64,000 nt of DNA from Roseovarius confluentis (GCF_002917925.1 NZ_PPFE01000001.1:124001-188000), one strand, 5' to 3'; shown: positions 34,843 through 45,174, counted from the stretch's first letter. Numbers and translations: made by a program. The notes: generated by a model from the sequence alone, not told the origin.

Positions 34843-36588
34843 ATGAATCTGTTTACCGAAATCCGCGCCTGCGTCCTTGCCGCCCTTGATACCATGCAGG
34901 GGCAGGGGAAACTGCCGGCCGGCCTTGAGATGTCGAACGTCACGGTCGAGCCGCCCCGCGATCCCGCGCATGGCGACATGGCCACCAATGCGGCGATGGT
35001 TCTGGCCAAGCCCTCTGGCCAGAAACCCCGCGATATCGCCGACACGCTGGCCGGTCTCTTGGCCGCCGATGACCGGATCGAGAGCGCCGAAGTGGCGGGA
35101 CCGGGCTTTCTGAACCTGCGCCTGTCGGACACGCTCTGGCAGGACGTCCTGCGCGCCGCGCTTGAGCGCGGTGAGGCCTATGGCCGGTCCGAGTTGGGCA
35201 ACGGCAAGAAGGTCAATGTCGAATACGTCTCGGCCAACCCGACTGGTCCTCTGCATGTGGGTCACACCCGCGGCGCGGTCTTCGGCGACGCGCTGGCCAG
35301 CCTGCTGGATTACGTGGGCTATGACGTCACCCGCGAATACTACATCAACGACGGCGGCGCCCAGGTCGACGTGCTCGCACGCTCCGTCTACCTGCGTTAT
35401 CTTGAGGCGCATGGCCAGGAAATCGCCTTCGAAGACGGCACTTATCCGGGCGACTACCTCATCGCGGTCGGTGAAGCGCTCAAGGCGAAGGTGGGCGATG
35501 CATATGTCGGCCAGACTGAGGCCGTCTGGCTGGAAGAGGTCCGCGACTTCGCCACCGACGCGATGATGGATCTGATCCGCGAAGACCTGCGCGCGCTCGG
35601 TGTCCGGATGGATGTCTTCTACAGCGAGAAGTCCCTCTATGGCACGGGCCGGATTGAACAGGCGCTTGACGCGCTGCAAGCCAAGGGTCTGATCTACGAA
35701 GGCGTGCTCGAGCCGCCCAAGGGCAAGAAGCCCGAGGATTGGGAGCCGCGCGAACAGACGCTCTTCAAGTCCACCGAACATGGCGACGACGTCGATCGCC
35801 CGGTCAAGAAATCCGATGGCAGCTGGACCTACTTCGCGCCCGACATCGCGTACCACTACGACAAGGTCGAGCGTGGCTTCGACGCGCTGATCGACGTCTT
35901 CGGGGCCGACCACGGTGGCTATGTCAAGCGGATGAAGGCCGCCGTCAGCGCGCTCACCGATGGCCGCGTGCCGCTCGACATCAAGCTCACCCAGTTGGTG
36001 AAACTCTACAAGAACGGCGAGCCGTTCAAGATGTCCAAGAGGGCAGGGACCTTCGTCACGCTGCGCGACGTGGTCGACCAGGTCGGTCCGGACGTCACCC
36101 GTTTCGTCATGCTGACCCGCAAGAACGACGCGCCGCTCGATTTCGACTTCGACAAGGTCCTGGAGCAATCCAAGGAAAATCCGGTCTTTTACGTGCAATA
36201 CGCTCATGCGCGGATTTCTTCCGTAATGCGCAAGGCACGCGAGGCCGGCATCGATGTCGATGACACCACCTTGGCCGGCGCGGATCTCTCGGTGCTTCAG
36301 GACACCGCACAACTCGCCGTGGCAAAGAAAATCGCCGAATGGCCCCGGCTGGTCGAGATCGCAGGTCGCACAAACGAGCCGCATCGCGTGGCCTTCTATC
36401 TCTACGACCTCGCCAGCGACCTGCACAGCCTCTGGAACCGGGGTAACGACTTGCCTGCGCTTCGCTTCCTTGACGAGACCGATATCGCCGGTTCGCAGGC
36501 GAAAATTGCGCTTGCGCGGGCCGTAACCGTTGTTATTTCCGCCGGTCTTGGTATCTTGGGCGTAACTCCGGCCGAAGAGATGCGGTAA
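34843..36588 (+). CDS. argS: Arginine--tRNA ligase
   Basis: Class I aminoacyl-tRNA synthetase charging tRNA-Arg. The 581-aa protein has an N-terminal Add-1-like domain, then the HIGH-equivalent [14 protein letters not shown] within [13 protein letters not shown], and [13 protein letters not shown] in place of KMSKS. A C-terminal DALR anticodon-binding domain follows ([19 protein letters not shown]). Start ATG 34843 follows AAGGA at 7-nt spacing; the in-frame ATG at 34828 lies at that ribosome site itself. It precedes a SPOR protein gene. Confidence 0.96.
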   Translation: MNLFTEIRACVLAALDTMQGQGKLPAGLEMSNVTVEPPRDPAHGDMATNAAMVLAKPSGQKPRDIADTLAGLLAADDRIESAEVAGPGFLNLRLSDTLWQDVLRAALERGEAYGRSELGNGKKVNVEYVSANPTGPLHVGHTRGAVFGDALASLLDYVGYDVTREYYINDGGAQVDVLARSVYLRYLEAHGQEIAFEDGTYPGDYLIAVGEALKAKVGDAYVGQTEAVWLEEVRDFATDAMMDLIREDLRALGVRMDVFYSEKSLYGTGRIEQALDALQAKGLIYEGVLEPPKGKKPEDWEPREQTLFKSTEHGDDVDRPVKKSDGSWTYFAPDIAYHYDKVERGFDALIDVFGADHGGYVKRMKAAVSALTDGRVPLDIKLTQLVKLYKNGEPFKMSKRAGTFVTLRDVVDQVGPDVTRFVMLTRKNDAPLDFDFDKVLEQSKENPVFYVQYAHARISSVMRKAREAGIDVDDTTLAGADLSVLQDTAQLAVAKKIAEWPRLVEIAGRTNEPHRVAFYLYDLASDLHSLWNRGNDLPALRFLDETDIAGSQAKIALARAVTVVISAGLGILGVTPAEEMR

Positions 36589-36665
36589 TAAACCGTGCCA
36601 GCGCCGGGGACGTGGCAGTAATCCAACCCGGCGGCCAAGTATCGCCGGAGGTAGCGAGGCGAGCG

Positions 36666-37661
36666 ATGGCACAGATGCATGGTGTCTCCGATGAAACGGG
36701 GACAGTTCGGCAGATATCAGTTCAGAAATTCACCAACATGGCCGGGGCGGCGATATCGCTGGCCCTCGTGATCGGGATCGGCGTCTGGGGTTACAAGATC
36801 CTCGTGCGCGATGTCAGCGGCGTGCCGGTGGTGCGCGTCGCAGAAGGCCCGATGCGCATTCAGCCCGAGAATCCCGGTGGCTCCACGGCTGAAAACCAGG
36901 GGCTTGCGGTCAACGACGTGGCCGCCGACGGCTCTGCGGCACAGCCGGCGGACCGACTGGTGCTGGCACCGGAACCGCTGGCTCTCAGCCTCGAGGACAC
37001 GCCCCAGGCAGAAACACAGGTCGCCGCTCCGGCAACAGGAACCGAGGATGCAACAGAAGAAGTGACGCCAATCGCCGAGTCCGAGGATGCCGTTGAAACC
37101 GACGAAGATGCCGCCACGCTGGCCGCCCTCAACACCTTGGCCGACGAATTGTCCGATGGTGTCGCGCCCCTGACTCCTGTCGCCCCTGCAACGGAGGACA
37201 GCACAGATAACGCCACCGCCGAGCCGGCGCTTGATGCCGACGAAGAGCCTGCGGCAGAGCCCGACCCCACTGCCACGCAGGTGACCGAAGGTCTTGGGCG
37301 CTCATTGCGGCCAAGGGCTCGCCCCGCGCAGGTCAGCACCGTTGAGGATGCTGTCGCCGCTAGCGTCGCCGCGCAGGCCGCGCCCGAAATCAATCCCGAG
37401 ACCATCCCCGCCGGCACTCGCATGGCCCAGCTCGGCGCCTTCGAAAGCGCCGCCATTGCGGAACAGCAATGGGGCAAGCTGTCGGACAAGTTCGCGGAAT
37501 ATCTCGACGATAAGCAGCGGGTGATCCAGAAAGCGCAAAGCGGCGGCCGTACCTTCTATCGCCTGCGGGCCATGGGCTTCGGCGACCTCAGTGATGCGCG
37601 TCGCTTCTGCTCGGCGCTGGTGGCCGAGAAGGCCGATTGCATTCCGGTGGTGACAAGGTGA
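36666..37661 (+). CDS. SPOR domain-containing protein
   Basis: A 331-aa bitopic inner-membrane protein. One transmembrane segment lies near the N-terminus (MAGAAISLALVIGIGVWGYKIL). A long acidic Ala/Pro/Glu/Thr-rich periplasmic linker follows, and then a C-terminal SPOR fold (GTRMAQLGAFESAAIAEQQW to the end, ADCIPVVTR). SPOR domains bind denuded septal peptidoglycan, so a role in division or cell wall is likely. The start is uncertain: ATG 36666 has GAGGCGAGCG just upstream, while GTG 36612 would add 18 residues. It overlaps nagZ (GTGA). Confidence 0.85.
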   Translation: MAQMHGVSDETGTVRQISVQKFTNMAGAAISLALVIGIGVWGYKILVRDVSGVPVVRVAEGPMRIQPENPGGSTAENQGLAVNDVAADGSAAQPADRLVLAPEPLALSLEDTPQAETQVAAPATGTEDATEEVTPIAESEDAVETDEDAATLAALNTLADELSDGVAPLTPVAPATEDSTDNATAEPALDADEEPAAEPDPTATQVTEGLGRSLRPRARPAQVSTVEDAVAASVAAQAAPEINPETIPAGTRMAQLGAFESAAIAEQQWGKLSDKFAEYLDDKQRVIQKAQSGGRTFYRLRAMGFGDLSDARRFCSALVAEKADCIPVVTR

Positions 37662-38665
37662 GCACGCTTGGCGCCACGATCCTTGGCGTAGCGGGCACAG
37701 AACTGACACCGGAAGAGACTGCTCTCATCCGCGCGAGCCGTCCTTTCGGCTTCATCCTGTTTTCCCGCAATATCGACAGCCCCGACCAGGTGCGCGCACT
37801 CTGTGACAGCCTGCGTCAAGCCGCGGATCACAACGCGCCCATCCTGATCGACCAGGAGGGCGGGCGCGTCCAACGCTTGCGCGGCCCGGTCTGGCGCGAA
37901 TGGCTGCCGCCATTGGAACAGGTCGAACTGGCCGGACGTCACGCCGAAGAGGCGATGTACGCGCGCTATCGCATCATCGCGCACGAACTGATCGAACTGG
38001 GCATAGACGCCAACTGCGCGCCTCTGGTCGACGTCGCCGGGCGCCAAACGCACCCGTTTCTGAAGAACCGCTGCTATGGAACGGATCCGGATTCGGTGGC
38101 GAAGGTTGGCCGCGCTGTGGCCAACGCGCATCTGGACGGTGGCGTTTTGCCGGTGGTCAAGCACATCCCCGGTCATGGCCGGGCCGTCGTTGACAGCCAC
38201 TTCGACCTGCCTGTCGTCGATACCGACATCGACACCCTCGCCGAGACCGATTTTCGCCCCTTCGCCGCTCTCAGCGATCTTCCGATGGGCATGACCGCGC
38301 ATCTTGTTTATGAGGCCTGCGATGCAGCGCCCGCGACCACGTCGCGCCGAATGATGCAACTGATCCGCGCCCAGATCGGTTTCGACGGCCTGATAATGAC
38401 GGATGACATCTCGATGAAGGCGCTCAAAGGCGATCTTGCCACTCTGTCGCGGCAGTCGATCGAAGCGGGCTGCGACGTGATCCTGCATTGCAATGGCACG
38501 TTCGACGAGATGAAGGCGGTCACCGGCGCCTCCGGCACGCTGGCCGGTGCCGCCCTGCGGCGGGCCGAAGCTGCCCTTGCCGCGCGGAAAACCCCAACAA
38601 AGGTTGACATTCCTGCGCTGGAGGCAAAGCTTGCCGAACTGCTACACGGCCAGGGCAATGTCTGA
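37658..38665 (+). CDS. nagZ: Beta-N-acetylhexosaminidase NagZ
   Basis: Glycoside hydrolase family 3 enzyme removing N-acetylglucosamine from muropeptides in peptidoglycan recycling. The 335-aa product has LIDQEGGRVQRLRGP, VVKHIPGHGRAVVDSH (His of the catalytic loop) and GLIMTDDISMKALKG with the aspartate nucleophile. GTG 37658 overlaps the SPOR gene stop (GTGA). An ATG 21 nt earlier lies within the SPOR coding region. It sits in a wall/segregation cluster: SPOR, nagZ, scpA, scpB. Confidence 0.93.
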   Translation: MSTLGATILGVAGTELTPEETALIRASRPFGFILFSRNIDSPDQVRALCDSLRQAADHNAPILIDQEGGRVQRLRGPVWREWLPPLEQVELAGRHAEEAMYARYRIIAHELIELGIDANCAPLVDVAGRQTHPFLKNRCYGTDPDSVAKVGRAVANAHLDGGVLPVVKHIPGHGRAVVDSHFDLPVVDTDIDTLAETDFRPFAALSDLPMGMTAHLVYEACDAAPATTSRRMMQLIRAQIGFDGLIMTDDISMKALKGDLATLSRQSIEAGCDVILHCNGTFDEMKAVTGASGTLAGAALRRAEAALAARKTPTKVDIPALEAKLAELLHGQGNV

Positions 38666-39446
38666 AGATACATTCGAAGAAATGGGGCAAATCGAAAGCG
38701 TGAGCGATCGCATGGCGGCCGAGGCGCTGATCGTCGACGTGGACGGCTACGAGGGACCGCTTGACCTGCTGCTGACACTCAGCCGTACGCAAAAGGTCGA
38801 CTTGCGCAAGATCTCCGTGCTTCAGTTGGCCGAACAATACCTCGCCTTTGTCGAACGCGCCAAGGCGCTACGCTTGGAACTGGCCGCCGACTACCTCGTG
38901 ATGGCCGCCTGGCTGGCCTTCCTCAAATCCCGCCTCCTACTGCCACCCGATCCGTCGGAAGAGGGCCCCTCGGGCGAGGAGCTTGCCGCACACCTCGCCT
39001 TCCAGCTGGAGCGTTTGCAAGCCATGCGCGAGGCCTCCGCGCGGCTGATGGGCCGCGACCAGCTCGGCCGCGATTTCTTTGCCCGCGGCCTGCCCGAGGA
39101 CGTCACGCGCATCCGCCGCGTGCAGTACACCGCCACGCTGCTTGACCTGATGCAGGGCTATGCCCGCATCCGAACAAGGGATGAGTTTCGCCCATACGCG
39201 TTCGACCGCGAGGCGCTATTCACCTTGGAACAAGCGCTGGAACGGATGCGCGGCCTGATCGGATTTGCCGGCGCATGGACCGACATCGCATCCTATCTGC
39301 CCGATGGCTTCACTGCCGATCCGGCCCGCCGGCGCTCGGCGACTGCTTCGACCTTCGCGGCCGCGCTCGAGTTGACCAAGGAGGGCAAGGTCGAACTGCG
39401 CCAGTCTGAGGTTTTCGCGCCGCTGGAACTGCGGCGTAAAGGATAA
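38658..39446 (+). CDS. scpA: Segregation and condensation protein A
   Basis: Kleisin subunit that bridges the SMC heads with ScpB in the condensin complex, acting in chromosome segregation. The 262-aa protein starts MSEDTFEEMGQ with an 8-nt overlap into nagZ. The conserved region VDVDGYEGPLDLLLTLSRTQK, then LVMAAWLAFLKSRLLLP and the late LTKEGKVELRQSEVFAPL, is typical of ScpA. An upstream in-frame start at 38547 would be buried in nagZ. scpB follows after 7 nt. Confidence 0.93.
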   Translation: MSEDTFEEMGQIESVSDRMAAEALIVDVDGYEGPLDLLLTLSRTQKVDLRKISVLQLAEQYLAFVERAKALRLELAADYLVMAAWLAFLKSRLLLPPDPSEEGPSGEELAAHLAFQLERLQAMREASARLMGRDQLGRDFFARGLPEDVTRIRRVQYTATLLDLMQGYARIRTRDEFRPYAFDREALFTLEQALERMRGLIGFAGAWTDIASYLPDGFTADPARRRSATASTFAAALELTKEGKVELRQSEVFAPLELRRKG

Positions 39447-39453
39447 GAGGCCT

Positions 39454-40125
39454 ATGTCGGACGAAACTGAACACCCCGCGCCGCAGGAAGAAAGCCTTTT
39501 CGAGGCCCCTCCCATGGCCGAGCAGGAGCGCATGTGCGAAGCGATCCTATTTGCGACTGCTGAGCCGATCTCGGCAAAGGAGATCGAGTCGCGGATGCCG
39601 CATGGCTGTGACGCCGCCGAGGCGCTGGTACATCTGCGCAAACGCTACGAGGGCCGGGGCGTGCATCTGGTCAAGGTCGGCGACGCCTGGGCCATGCGCA
39701 CGGCACCCGACCTCGGCTTCCTGATGCAAAAGGAAACGGTCGAGACCCGCAAGCTCAGCCGCGCTGCGATCGAAACGCTGGCCATCATTGCGTACCACCA
39801 GCCCGTCACCCGCGCCGAGATCGAGGAAATCCGTGGCGTCAGCGTCAGCCGTGGTACGGTGGATCAGCTTCTGGAAATGGAGTGGATCCGCTTCGGACGC
39901 CGCAAAATGACGCCGGGGAGGCCGGTGACCTTCGTCGTTACACCCCATTTCCTCGACCATTTCGGCCTGGAAAATGCCCGCGACCTGCCGGGTCTGAAGG
40001 AGTTGCGCGCCGCCGGCCTGCTGGAAAATCGTCCGCCACCCGGCGACATGCCGCAGATGGGCGATGGCGACGAGGACCTGAACGAAGAGACCGAAGAAGG
40101 CCAGACCGAGCTATTCGAGGACTGA
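39454..40125 (+). CDS. scpB: Segregation and condensation protein B
   Basis: Partner of ScpA in the SMC complex. The 223-aa protein has the two winged-helix repeats of the family (CEAILFATAEPISAKEIESRM, and ALIETLAIIAYHQPVT-type sequence reading AIETLAIIAYHQPVTRAEIE). VTPHFLDHFGL follows, then an acidic tail (DGDEDLNEETEEGQTELFED). It lies 7 nt downstream of scpA, as in many alphaproteobacteria. The product is cytoplasmic and nucleoid-associated. Confidence 0.94.
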   Translation: MSDETEHPAPQEESLFEAPPMAEQERMCEAILFATAEPISAKEIESRMPHGCDAAEALVHLRKRYEGRGVHLVKVGDAWAMRTAPDLGFLMQKETVETRKLSRAAIETLAIIAYHQPVTRAEIEEIRGVSVSRGTVDQLLEMEWIRFGRRKMTPGRPVTFVVTPHFLDHFGLENARDLPGLKELRAAGLLENRPPPGDMPQMGDGDEDLNEETEEGQTELFED

Positions 40126-40207
40126 GCCGCGATAATTCGGTCAAAGCCCTGAAAATTTCATCTTTCCGTGTTACATCATGGAGAAGACACAGGACGAGGA
40201 GGGCGCA

Positions 40208-40426
40208 ATGAACGCCAACCGTATCATCAACATGGTCATTCGCATGGTCATGAACCGTGTGGTTCGCTCGGGCGTGAATGTCGGCATCGACAAGTTCTCG
40301 CAGCGCGGGAAGAAATCGCCCGAGGGTAAGGGCGCCGCGGACCCGCAGCAGAAAAAGCAGACGGCCGAGACGCAGAAGCGTATGCGCCAGTCCATGCGCG
40401 TCGCGCGCAAGATTGGTAAGTTCTAG
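40208..40426 (+). CDS. Conserved small basic protein (72 aa)
   Basis: A 72-aa, strongly basic protein (about 18 Lys/Arg). A Met/Ile/Val-rich N-terminal helix (MNANRIINMVIRMVMNRVV) is followed by a charged region ending RQSMRVARKIGKF. A GGAGGGCGCA ribosome site precedes ATG 40208, better than the ATG at 40178. It has no recognised family beyond being a small alphaproteobacterial hypothetical. The amphipathic N-terminus could associate with membranes. Its last 4 nt overlap the convergent deaminase gene. Confidence 0.78.
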   Translation: MNANRIINMVIRMVMNRVVRSGVNVGIDKFSQRGKKSPEGKGAADPQQKKQTAETQKRMRQSMRVARKIGKF

Positions 40427-41499
40427 GCCGCCCGGAAATGCTTTGACAGCTTGAGCCCCTGGCCCTGGTAATTTGACGCAATGCCCGCGCCGTAGAGTTG
40501 TTCGGGCACTTCGTCCATCTGCTCGTACACCAGCCGTCCGACGATCTGCCCGTGTTCCAGCACGAAGGGCGCCTCGTGACAGCGCACTTCCAGCACCCCG
40601 CGCGATCCGGCACCACCGGCCGCGTCATGGCCGAACCCGGGGTCGAAGAATCCCGCGTAATGCACCCGGAATTCTCCCACCATCGCTAGGTAGGGTGCCA
40701 TCTCGGCCGCATAGGCAGGCGGGATATGCACCGCCTCGCGGCTTACCAGAATATAAAAAGCGCCGGGGTCCAGAATGATGCGGCCCGTGTCGCTATGGAC
40801 CTGTTCCCAGTACTCGGCGGCGTCATAGCCCGCGATATTGTCCAGGTCGATCACGCCCGTGTGGGGCTTGGCGCGATAGCCCACCAGCGTACCGGCCTCG
40901 GGCTTCAGGTCGACTGAGAATCCCAGCCCGTCGCTGATCACCGGTGGGGCGTCCACCAGCGGGCTTTCGGCGTGCAGCGCGCTCAACGCGGCATCGTTCA
41001 ACACCGCCTGACCGGACCGGAACCTGATCTGGTTCAGCCGCATTCCGGGCCGTACCAGCACCGAAAAGGACCGCGGGCAGATCTCTGCGTAAAGCGGCCC
41101 GGCATAACCGGCCGGAATACGGTCGAACTCCTCGCCGCCATCCGTGATCGTGCGCGTCAGAAGGTCCAGCCGCCCGGTCGAGGATTTGGCATTCGCTACC
41201 GCATGGATATTCGACGGCAGGTCCAGCTGCTCCATCAGCGGCACGACATAGACACAGCCCTTTTCCAGCACCGCGCCGTCCGACAGGTCGATCCGGTGCA
41301 TCTCGAATTCCTTCAGCCGGTCCTCGACCTTCGCACCGGCCCCGGCAAGGAACGACGCCCTGACCCGGTACGCCGTTGTGCCAAGCCGCAAATCCAGGGA
41401 TGCGGGCTGTACCTGTTCGTCGGTGATCGACGGTTGTGCCGAAAGACGCCCGTCGAGGATCATCGCCCTCAGTTGCTGGCTGGCCAGAACGCCGGTCAT
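40423..41499 (-). CDS. dcd: 2'-deoxycytidine 5'-triphosphate deaminase, double-length
   Basis: Deaminates dCTP to dUTP for dTTP synthesis. At 358 aa it is about twice the E. coli Dcd (roughly 190 aa). It reads as two dUTPase/Dcd-like halves: the first with QPASLDLRLGTTAYRVRASF and NAKSSTGRLDLLTRTI, the second with DLDNIAGYDAAEYWEQV and FFDPGFGHDAAGGAGSRGVLEVRCHE. This tandem form is known in alphaproteobacteria. The catalytic half is most likely the second, where the DPGFGxDAxGGxGSR-type loop lies. tRNA-Pro lies upstream. Confidence 0.9.
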   Translation of the reverse strand: MTGVLASQQLRAMILDGRLSAQPSITDEQVQPASLDLRLGTTAYRVRASFLAGAGAKVEDRLKEFEMHRIDLSDGAVLEKGCVYVVPLMEQLDLPSNIHAVANAKSSTGRLDLLTRTITDGGEEFDRIPAGYAGPLYAEICPRSFSVLVRPGMRLNQIRFRSGQAVLNDAALSALHAESPLVDAPPVISDGLGFSVDLKPEAGTLVGYRAKPHTGVIDLDNIAGYDAAEYWEQVHSDTGRIILDPGAFYILVSREAVHIPPAYAAEMAPYLAMVGEFRVHYAGFFDPGFGHDAAGGAGSRGVLEVRCHEAPFVLEHGQIVGRLVYEQMDEVPEQLYGAGIASNYQGQGLKLSKHFRAA

Positions 41500-41572
41500 G
41501 CGATCCTCCTTGCACGCGCCGTGGCGGCACCCGTGTTGCCCCGGGAAAAAAGGCCTGTGGTACGCGAAGAAT

Positions 41573-41649
41573 TGGTCGGGCTAGCAGGACTCGAACCTGC
41601 GACCTTCCGTCCCCCAGACGGACGCGCTACCAGGCTGCGCCATAGCCCG
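41573..41649 (-). tRNA. tRNA-Pro (anticodon GGG)
   Basis: On the minus strand a complete cloverleaf reads from CGGGCTA (5' acceptor) to TAGCCCG, then A and an encoded CCA. The anticodon stem TCCGT/ACGGA encloses CTGGGGG, giving anticodon GGG. The D-arm is GCGCAGCCTGGTAGCGC and the T-arm contains GGTTCGAGTCC. Length is 77 nt including CCA. Confidence 0.96.
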
Positions 41650-41711
41650 ACGTCTGGCCGTTCATACTGGTTTTCGCGCCAAGGACAAGGGGGAAATTCC
41701 AGATTCACGCG

Positions 41712-42677
41712 CTACTCTCTGGGCGTGGAACCGGTTGTCGCGCGCAGCCGGGACAGCAGGCTTTCAAGTCTGGTAATCGTGTCGGGCGTCAGCGGTCTTC
41801 GTACCCGCGCCAGCATCGACAGAACACCCGGATCGACGTCGAGTCCGTCATCAGGGTCGTCGGGAACATCTACCTCGATCGGTTGCGACGCAGGCGGCTC
41901 GGCCCTGGCAGGCTCCGGTTCGTCGACCGGGCCGTCCACGGTGCCGGACGCCGCGGAGGCTTCAGTTGATGCATTCCGCCGTTGCAGGAAACTTGGCAGC
42001 GGCGGGACGTCTTCTTGCGGCGACTCGGCTTCAGTCTTGTTCCGGCTGAAGGTCACCGGGCTTTCGTCGCTTGCGCTCTGAGGTGGCTCGGACGGCGGTG
42101 TCTCGGTCTGTGCCACGCGATCCGGCCGCGGCGGCAGACTTGAGGCAACCGGCGCGGGCTCGGGCGCGGCACTGGGCGTCAGCGGTGCGGGGTCGGGCAC
42201 GGCGCCCGGCGATTGCTGGGGTGGTGGGGCGTTCGACTCGGGCGCCGAACCTGCAGGCATAGCGGCGGGTGGGGCAGGGCGCCCCACCGGGTCCGTCGGA
42301 TCCGGCTGAGCTTCAGGTGAGGTGATGTCCGCCACGGCATCGGCCGATTCCGCTGCTGGCGCATCCTCGACATGATCTATTATGACGTCATCCGCCGCAT
42401 CGCCCAGCGGTTGGGAAAACTCCGAAACATGGCCAACGCCCTGTTCACGCAGCATCTTCTGCACGCCTTTGATGGTCATGCCATCGTCGTGCAGCAGTTT
42501 CTTGATTCCGCCCAGAAGCTTCATGTCCGCGGGACGGTAATACCGCCGACCACCTGCGCGCTTCACCGGTTTTACCTGGCTGAACTTGCTTTCCCAGAAA
42601 CGCAGCACGTGCGCCGGGGTTTCAAGCCAATCGGCGACCTCGCTGATGGTCCGGAACGCGTCGGCGGATTTGCCCAT
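41712..42677 (-). CDS. MerR family transcriptional regulator with long disordered tail
   Basis: A 321-aa protein. Residues about 10-85 are a MerR-type winged helix ([24 protein letters not shown], then [33 protein letters not shown]). Residues about 100-270 are Pro/Ala/Glu-rich and probably disordered. The last 40 residues form a short conserved-looking helix ([23 protein letters not shown]). There are no metal-binding cysteines. This gene regularly follows ihfA in alphaproteobacteria; its target is unknown. It is the last gene of the leftward rpmF-plsX-fabH-ihfA cluster. Confidence 0.87.
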   Translation of the reverse strand: MGKSADAFRTISEVADWLETPAHVLRFWESKFSQVKPVKRAGGRRYYRPADMKLLGGIKKLLHDDGMTIKGVQKMLREQGVGHVSEFSQPLGDAADDVIIDHVEDAPAAESADAVADITSPEAQPDPTDPVGRPAPPAAMPAGSAPESNAPPPQQSPGAVPDPAPLTPSAAPEPAPVASSLPPRPDRVAQTETPPSEPPQSASDESPVTFSRNKTEAESPQEDVPPLPSFLQRRNASTEASAASGTVDGPVDEPEPARAEPPASQPIEVDVPDDPDDGLDVDPGVLSMLARVRRPLTPDTITRLESLLSRLRATTGSTPRE

Positions 42678-42687
42678 CGGTGGACCC

Positions 42688-42990
42688 TCAGGCCTTGTTG
42701 CCTGCCGCCACCCGGTCCTTCATCAGGTGCGACGGACGGAATGTCAGAACACGCCGTGGGTTGATCGGGACTTCTTCGCCGGTCTTCGGGTTACGCCCCA
42801 CGCGGGCGGACTTGTCGCGAACAGAAAAGGTACCGAAGGACGAGATCTTGACCTGTTCGCCGCGCACCAGCGCGTCCGACATATGCTCCAAAACGCTTTC
42901 GACCAGTTGGGCGGAATCGTTGCGTGACAGACCCACTTCGCGAAACACTGCTTCGCTCAGGTCCATCCGTGTCACCGTATCGTTTGTCAT
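42688..42990 (-). CDS. ihfA: Integration host factor subunit alpha
   Basis: DNA-bending histone-like protein that dimerises with IHF-beta in transcription, recombination and replication. The 100-aa product has the helical N-terminus ([20 protein letters not shown]), [13 protein letters not shown] and the DNA-intercalating arm [23 protein letters not shown] 42990 follows AGGGGATGTG; upstream in-frame ATGs lie in unrelated sequence and partly in fabH. merR follows 10 nt later, so they are co-transcribed. Confidence 0.96.
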   Translation of the reverse strand: MTNDTVTRMDLSEAVFREVGLSRNDSAQLVESVLEHMSDALVRGEQVKISSFGTFSVRDKSARVGRNPKTGEEVPINPRRVLTFRPSHLMKDRVAAGNKA

Positions 42991-43102
42991 CACATCCCCT
43001 TTGTCGTTTGCAAAGGACTTTAGGGGTGAAGAATTTTCCGAGTCAATGTCAATGACTTGGAAGGTACAGTTTAAGCGGAAAAATCGCGCTTTGTTCCGAC
43101 AT

Positions 43103-44077
43103 TCACCAGCGCAGAACCACGGCGCCCCAAGCCAGGCCGCCACCGATGGCCTCTGAAACGATTACGTCGCCGCGCTTGATCTTGCCCTCTGCCACGCCCA
43201 CCGAAAGCGCCAGCGGGATTGATGCGGCCGATGTGTTGCCGTGATCCTGCACCGTCACGACGACCCGGTCCATCGGGACCCCAAGTTTCTTCGCGGTGCC
43301 CTGGATGATCCGGATATTGGCCTGGTGCGGCACGATCCAGTCGACATCGTCATCACTCAGCGCGGCCTTCTCAAGGGCGGCCTCGGCGGTGGTGGTCAGC
43401 TTTTCTACGGCCTGCCTGAACAGCAGGTTGCCCTGCATCTTCAGCTTGCCCGAGGTACCGGTCGACGACACGCCCCCGTCGACATACAGCATGTCGAGGT
43501 AACGCCCGTCCGAATTGAGGTCGGTCGAAAGGATGCCACGGTCTTGCGATGTGCCGTCGGCCTCGGAGGCACTCAGCACCACCGCGCCGGCCCCGTCACC
43601 GAACAGTACGCAGGTTGAGCGGTCGGTCCAGTCCATGATCCGGCTGAACGTTTCGGCCCCGATCACCAGCAAGCGTTTGGCCTGGCCCGAGACGATCAGC
43701 GCGTTGGCATTTGCCAGCGCATAGATGAACCCGGCACAGACCGCCTGTACGTCAAAGCCGAAGCCGCGTGTCATGCCCAGTTCTTTCTGGATCATTGTGG
43801 CGACCGAGGGAAAGGTCAGGTCGGGCGTCGAGGTGGCCACGAGAATGCCGTCGATATCGTCGGGCCCAACCCCCGCATCGGCCATCGCCGCAAGGGCCGC
43901 ACGAGCGCCAAGATCGGACGTGGTCTGGTCCTCGGCGGCAAAATGGCGGCGCTCGATCCCCGACCGGCTCCTGATCCATTCGTTGGACGTCTCGAGAAAC
44001 GTCTCGAAATGAGAATTCGGCACCACTCGTTCAGGAAGGTAGTGACCGACACCGTCTACAACGGCGCGAATCGTCAT
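43103..44077 (-). CDS. fabH: 3-oxoacyl-ACP synthase III
   Basis: Condenses acetyl-CoA with malonyl-ACP to start fatty-acid synthesis. The 324-aa protein has the Cys-His-Asn triad in context: [15 protein letters not shown] (nucleophile), [13 protein letters not shown] (His) and [14 protein letters not shown] (Asn). The C-terminus [13 protein letters not shown] is standard. Its start overlaps the plsX stop (ATGA), consistent with the conserved plsX-fabH pair, and ihfA follows after about 110 nt. Confidence 0.96.
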   Translation of the reverse strand: MTIRAVVDGVGHYLPERVVPNSHFETFLETSNEWIRSRSGIERRHFAAEDQTTSDLGARAALAAMADAGVGPDDIDGILVATSTPDLTFPSVATMIQKELGMTRGFGFDVQAVCAGFIYALANANALIVSGQAKRLLVIGAETFSRIMDWTDRSTCVLFGDGAGAVVLSASEADGTSQDRGILSTDLNSDGRYLDMLYVDGGVSSTGTSGKLKMQGNLLFRQAVEKLTTTAEAALEKAALSDDDVDWIVPHQANIRIIQGTAKKLGVPMDRVVVTVQDHGNTSAASIPLALSVGVAEGKIKRGDVIVSEAIGGGLAWGAVVLRW

Positions 44078-45174
44078 GCCTGTTCACCGTTACTGTCGGG
44101 TTCGTTTGCGGCATCCTGTTCAAGCATCGTCGCAGTTGCAACCCGTGCGGCCAGTTTTTCGGTGAACCCGGTATCGGCCAGCTCAAAGGCAAGCTTGACG
44201 GCGGCGGATATCCCCGTGGCATCGGCCGAGCCGTGCGATTTCACCACTGTCCCGTTGAGACCCAGAAATACTCCGCCATTCGCCCGGCTGGGATCGATCC
44301 GCTTGCCCATTCGCCGCAGCGAGGTCAACGCCAGGATCGAGGCGAGCCGCGACAGCGGCGTGTGCGCAAAGGCTTCCTTGAGCAACTCGCGAATAAGCTT
44401 TGCCGTGCCTTCGCCGGTCTTCAGCGCCACGTTGCCCGTGAATCCATCGGTCACGATCACGTCGCAGACCGTGCCGGGCAGGTCGCGCCCCTCGACGAAG
44501 CCCACGAATTCAAAATCGCCGTTTCGCGCATTTCCCTCGATCAGATCGTACGCCTCGCGCAGTTCTGCGCGGCCCTTGTGCTCTTCGGTGCCCACATTCA
44601 AAAGCCCGACGCGCGGCCGCTCCAGACCAAAGCCGTTGCGGGCATAGGACGTGCCCATCAGCGCGTATTGCATCAGGTCCTTGGCATCGGCCCGGATATC
44701 GGCGCCGCCATCCAGCATGATGTTGTGCCGCTGTGGATTCTGCGACGGCCACAGCACCGCGATAGCGGGGCGATAGATCCCCGGCAGCTTGCGCAGGCGA
44801 ATGACTGACATCAGCATCAGCGCGCCGGTATTGCCGCAGGACACGCAGACGCTCGCCTCGCCGTTGCGCACGGATTCCAGTGCCGACCACATCGAGGTGT
44901 CCTTGCCTTGGCGCAGCGCCTGGCTCGGCTTGTCCTCCATCTCGACCACGTCGCCCGCGTTGCGAATCTCGCATCGCCCGGCGAGGTGCTTTCGCTTGGC
45001 GACCAGCGGTTTCAGCACGTCCTCGGGCCCGTGCAGGATAAACCCGATCCGGTCATTCTTCTTTGCAGACACGGAAATCCCGGCAACGACGGTTGCCGGG
45101 CCAAGATCACCACCCATGGCGTCTACGGAAATAAGGATGCGCCCGCTTGTCTTACTGTCGGCCGATGCCGTCAT
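44074..45174 (-). CDS. plsX: Phosphate acyltransferase PlsX
   Basis: Makes acyl-phosphate from acyl-ACP, the donor for phospholipid synthesis by PlsY. The 366-aa protein contains ISVDAMGGDLGPATVV at the N-terminus, then SCGNTGALMLMS and VIVTDGFTGNVALKTGEG. ATG 45174 is chosen; a longer in-frame start at 45285 would overlap rpmF. It lies 25 nt after rpmF, the widespread rpmF-plsX-fabH order. Confidence 0.95.
   Translation of the reverse strand: MTASADSKTSGRILISVDAMGGDLGPATVVAGISVSAKKNDRIGFILHGPEDVLKPLVAKRKHLAGRCEIRNAGDVVEMEDKPSQALRQGKDTSMWSALESVRNGEASVCVSCGNTGALMLMSVIRLRKLPGIYRPAIAVLWPSQNPQRHNIMLDGGADIRADAKDLMQYALMGTSYARNGFGLERPRVGLLNVGTEEHKGRAELREAYDLIEGNARNGDFEFVGFVEGRDLPGTVCDVIVTDGFTGNVALKTGEGTAKLIRELLKEAFAHTPLSRLASILALTSLRRMGKRIDPSRANGGVFLGLNGTVVKSHGSADATGISAAVKLAFELADTGFTEKLAARVATATMLEQDAANEPDSNGEQA

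Noticed and set aside
34672..36672. 666-codon ORF on the minus strand across argS
   Set aside because: It mirrors argS codon bias; argS has HVGHT and MSKRAG motifs, while this frame shows none.
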